Positions 30,305 through 30,942 of a stretch of DNA of 30,942 nt are shown one piece after another. Below the pieces are notes generated by a model. The model had not been told where the DNA came from. It made no database searches and was given only the letters and a program-made list of their open reading frames with translations. The stretch's first letter is position 1; each line of letters opens with the position of its first letter. Made by a program: the position numbers and the translations under genes. This stretch comes from Clostridiales bacterium UBA7273 (GTDB lineage: Bacteria > Bacillota > Clostridia > Oscillospirales > Oscillospiraceae), in assembly GCA_002472405.1 (NCBI GenBank), contig DKRV01000048.1:1-30942 (forward strand). Direction: 5' to 3'.

Positions 30305-30361
30305 TCAGTAATTAATATCCTCTGTGTCCTGGGGACACATTCGCATGACCTGCCATTTCAT
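30305..30361 (-). CDS. 18-residue open frame between attenuator and metQ
   Basis: ATG 30361 is preceded 9 nt upstream by GAAAGGAG, a better ribosome binding site than that of the longer leader. The product is MKWQVMRMCPQDTEDINY, with three Met and a Met-Arg-Met-Cys run echoing the leader. GTGTCC-N3-GGACAC within it can form a small hairpin. It ends about 50 nt before metQ. It may be a second leader that couples translation to metQ or senses Met again, or a chance frame; the strong ribosome binding site argues for translation. Confidence 0.5.
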   Translation of the reverse strand: MKWQVMRMCPQDTEDINY

Positions 30362-30391
30362 ACGGCACATCTCCTTTCAAATCGAAATCGT

Positions 30392-30449
30392 TTCGGATAA
30401 ACAAAAAAACAGCGGGAGGTCATCGACCTTCCGCTGTTTGCTATCCGAA
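30392..30449 (-). terminator. Attenuator: intrinsic terminator between the Met-rich leader and metQ
   Basis: On the minus strand AAACAGCGG-A-AGGTC (30439-30425) pairs with GACCT-C-CCGCTGTTT around GAT, followed by a seven-T run ending at 30403. An outer stem TTCGGATA (30449-30442) with TATCCGAA (30399-30392) can close around it. CTGTTT within the leader coding region (30476-30471) can pair with AAACAG of the terminator's 5' arm, a candidate antiterminator. It lies downstream of the leader stop codon and before metQ. Confidence 0.8.
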
Positions 30450-30460
30450 GAGGTTCGGCT

Positions 30461-30574
30461 TTAAGCCGTCAAACAGGTTTCAGAAAGTTTCTGACCGAAG
30501 TGAGCGCGACGAAACATGCACATGCGGCACATGCACATGTACATCATCATCATTGCGTTGCTCAGCTTCTTCAT
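30461..30574 (-). CDS. Met/Cys-rich leader peptide of the metQNI operon
   Basis: A 37-residue frame starting MKKLSNAMMMM and continuing YMCMCRMCMF, with nine Met (eight between residues 8 and 20) and four Cys. It follows a sigma-A promoter by about 44 nt and has AAAGG 12 nt before the ATG. Its stop codon TAA sits exactly in the loop of CGGCT-TAA-AGCCG, and an intrinsic terminator follows 22 nt later. Ribosome stalling at the Met run when charged tRNA-Met is scarce would leave the antiterminator pairing free. Completing translation would cover it and allow termination. This is the classical logic of amino-acid attenuators; the mechanism is inferred from layout. Confidence 0.8.
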   Translation of the reverse strand: MKKLSNAMMMMYMCMCRMCMFRRAHFGQKLSETCLTA

Positions 30575-30624
30575 GGATGCTTTCTGCCTTTCCTCGAAAT
30601 TTGTCAGTTTGTTTTGACGTGGGC

Positions 30625-30653
30625 ATAGTAGCGCCATATCGGAGTTTTGTCAA
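30625..30653 (-). promoter_or_regulatory. Promoter of the metQNI operon
   Basis: On the minus strand: TTGACA (30653-30648), a 17-bp spacer and TACTAT (30630-30625). Transcription should start near 30618. Confidence 0.85.
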
Positions 30654-30768
30654 GCGCTTTTTTTGCGTTTTATCATTTTTTACAAAAGTTCTTGCCCGTA
30701 CCCCCATCGCACCTGTTCACTATTCACTATTAATTATTCATCATTCATTATTCGTTGGCGGCGCTTGC

Positions 30769-30837
30769 CTTCCCCTCAAGCTCCGCAAGGGGAAGACAAT
30801 TGGGTGCGGCGCAAAATTCAGCGCCGCACTACCGTGT
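30769..30837 (-). repeat. Second dispersed repeat family, right copy (inverted)
   Basis: In reverse complement it reads TGAATTTTGCGCCGCACCC, then TTGTCTTCCCCTTG and GAGGGGAAG, as at 193-235 on the left. Boundaries are approximate. Confidence 0.5.
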
Positions 30838-30938
30838 GGCGAGGCACGCACGGTTTCCTCCGCAACTTCGACACCGGGCGACCGCAATAAACGCATCGGC
30901 ACTATGTGAATGCGCCACTGAAAAAATGTAGCGCCTAC
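30838..30938 (+). repeat. Dispersed intergenic repeat, copy 4
   Basis: GGCGAGGCACGCACGGTTTC, CTTCGACACCGGGCGACCGC, AATAAACGCATCGGCA and GCGCCACTGAAAAAATG match copies 1-3 in order. Confidence 0.6.
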
Positions 30939-30942
30939 GGCG

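Larger units (their letters stand above)
30654..30942. other. Repeat-filled spacer at the right end of the window
   Basis: No credible gene. It holds an A/T-rich stretch of CATTCA/TTCACTATT-like short repeats (30716-30754), the inverted copy of the second repeat family (about 30769-30837) and copy 4 of the main repeat. Confidence 0.55.

Noticed and set aside
30256..30653. SAM riboswitch (S-box) or Met T-box upstream of metQ
   Set aside because: I looked for the S-box core and for a T-box TGGNACCGCG-type motif and saw neither. A covariance-model search would settle it.
30480..30707. Minus-strand 75-residue frame overlapping the Met-rich leader
   Set aside because: It uses another frame of the same repeats (His-Val runs), starts upstream of the promoter and lacks a ribosome binding site. 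The 37-codon Met-rich frame fits the promoter and terminator.

Overview
The window comes from a low-to-moderate GC Gram-positive bacterium, most likely a gut Clostridia/Oscillospirales member. This is inferred from AGGAGG-type ribosome binding sites, sigma-A promoters with 17-bp spacers, a CarD-like regulator, SipW/TasA-type surface proteins, a class B sortase, YhgE/Pip permeases and perfect Spo0A-box motifs. I cannot name the species from sequence alone.

Layout. (1) 1-3670 is core-like: a repeat-filled spacer, asnS (minus) diverging from a carD-like gene across one compact two-way promoter, a membrane zinc-ribbon/Ig-like protein, and tRNA-Val(GAC). (2) 3671-5760 is a graveyard of mobile fragments: a serine recombinase remnant, an IstB-like ATPase carrying a signal peptide, a phage-like remnant and a truncated cyclodeaminase-domain gene. 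(3) 5797-7017 looks like a DNA inversion switch: two perfect tandem Spo0A boxes, an outward promoter, and a tyrosine recombinase gene enclosed by 25-bp inverted repeats that match at 24 of 25 positions. A good promoter at the right edge of the enclosed segment points at the next operon. (4) 7119-14891 is a surface-fibre locus: a SipW-type signal peptidase, four TasA/camelysin-like proteins, a 953-residue von Willebrand A adhesin, a sorting-signal protein, a tiny Cys-rich protein and a class B sortase. (5) 14903-21800 is a mosaic. Fragments of a tyrosine integrase, an IS110-type transposase, a surface protein, an IS21-like end and a replication-type helix-turn-helix gene surround a GntR-aminotransferase-TRAP operon whose dctM is cut off. 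A second, nearly identical tRNA-Val closes this region, so the two tRNAs bound about 18.3 kb. (6) 22070-27516 is a tight minus-strand operon of two YhgE/Pip permeases, a small membrane protein and a degenerate PHP-fold protein. (7) 27551-30653 is a methionine-uptake operon, metQ-metN-metI, on the minus strand.

Three observations stand out. First, the candidate invertible promoter would make the SipW-TasA-sortase surface operon phase variable. Second, the metQNI operon is preceded by a strong promoter, a 37-residue leader peptide with nine Met and four Cys codons, and an intrinsic terminator. That is the layout of ribosome-mediated attenuation sensing methionine charging, in place of the S-box or T-box usual for such genes in Firmicutes. 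Third, the MetQ protein is circularly permuted: the half that normally ends the protein follows the lipobox, and the half that normally begins it comes last.

Many genes between the tRNAs break abruptly into unrelated sequence. These may be true recombination scars, but read-level checks for misassembly are needed before evolutionary claims are made.
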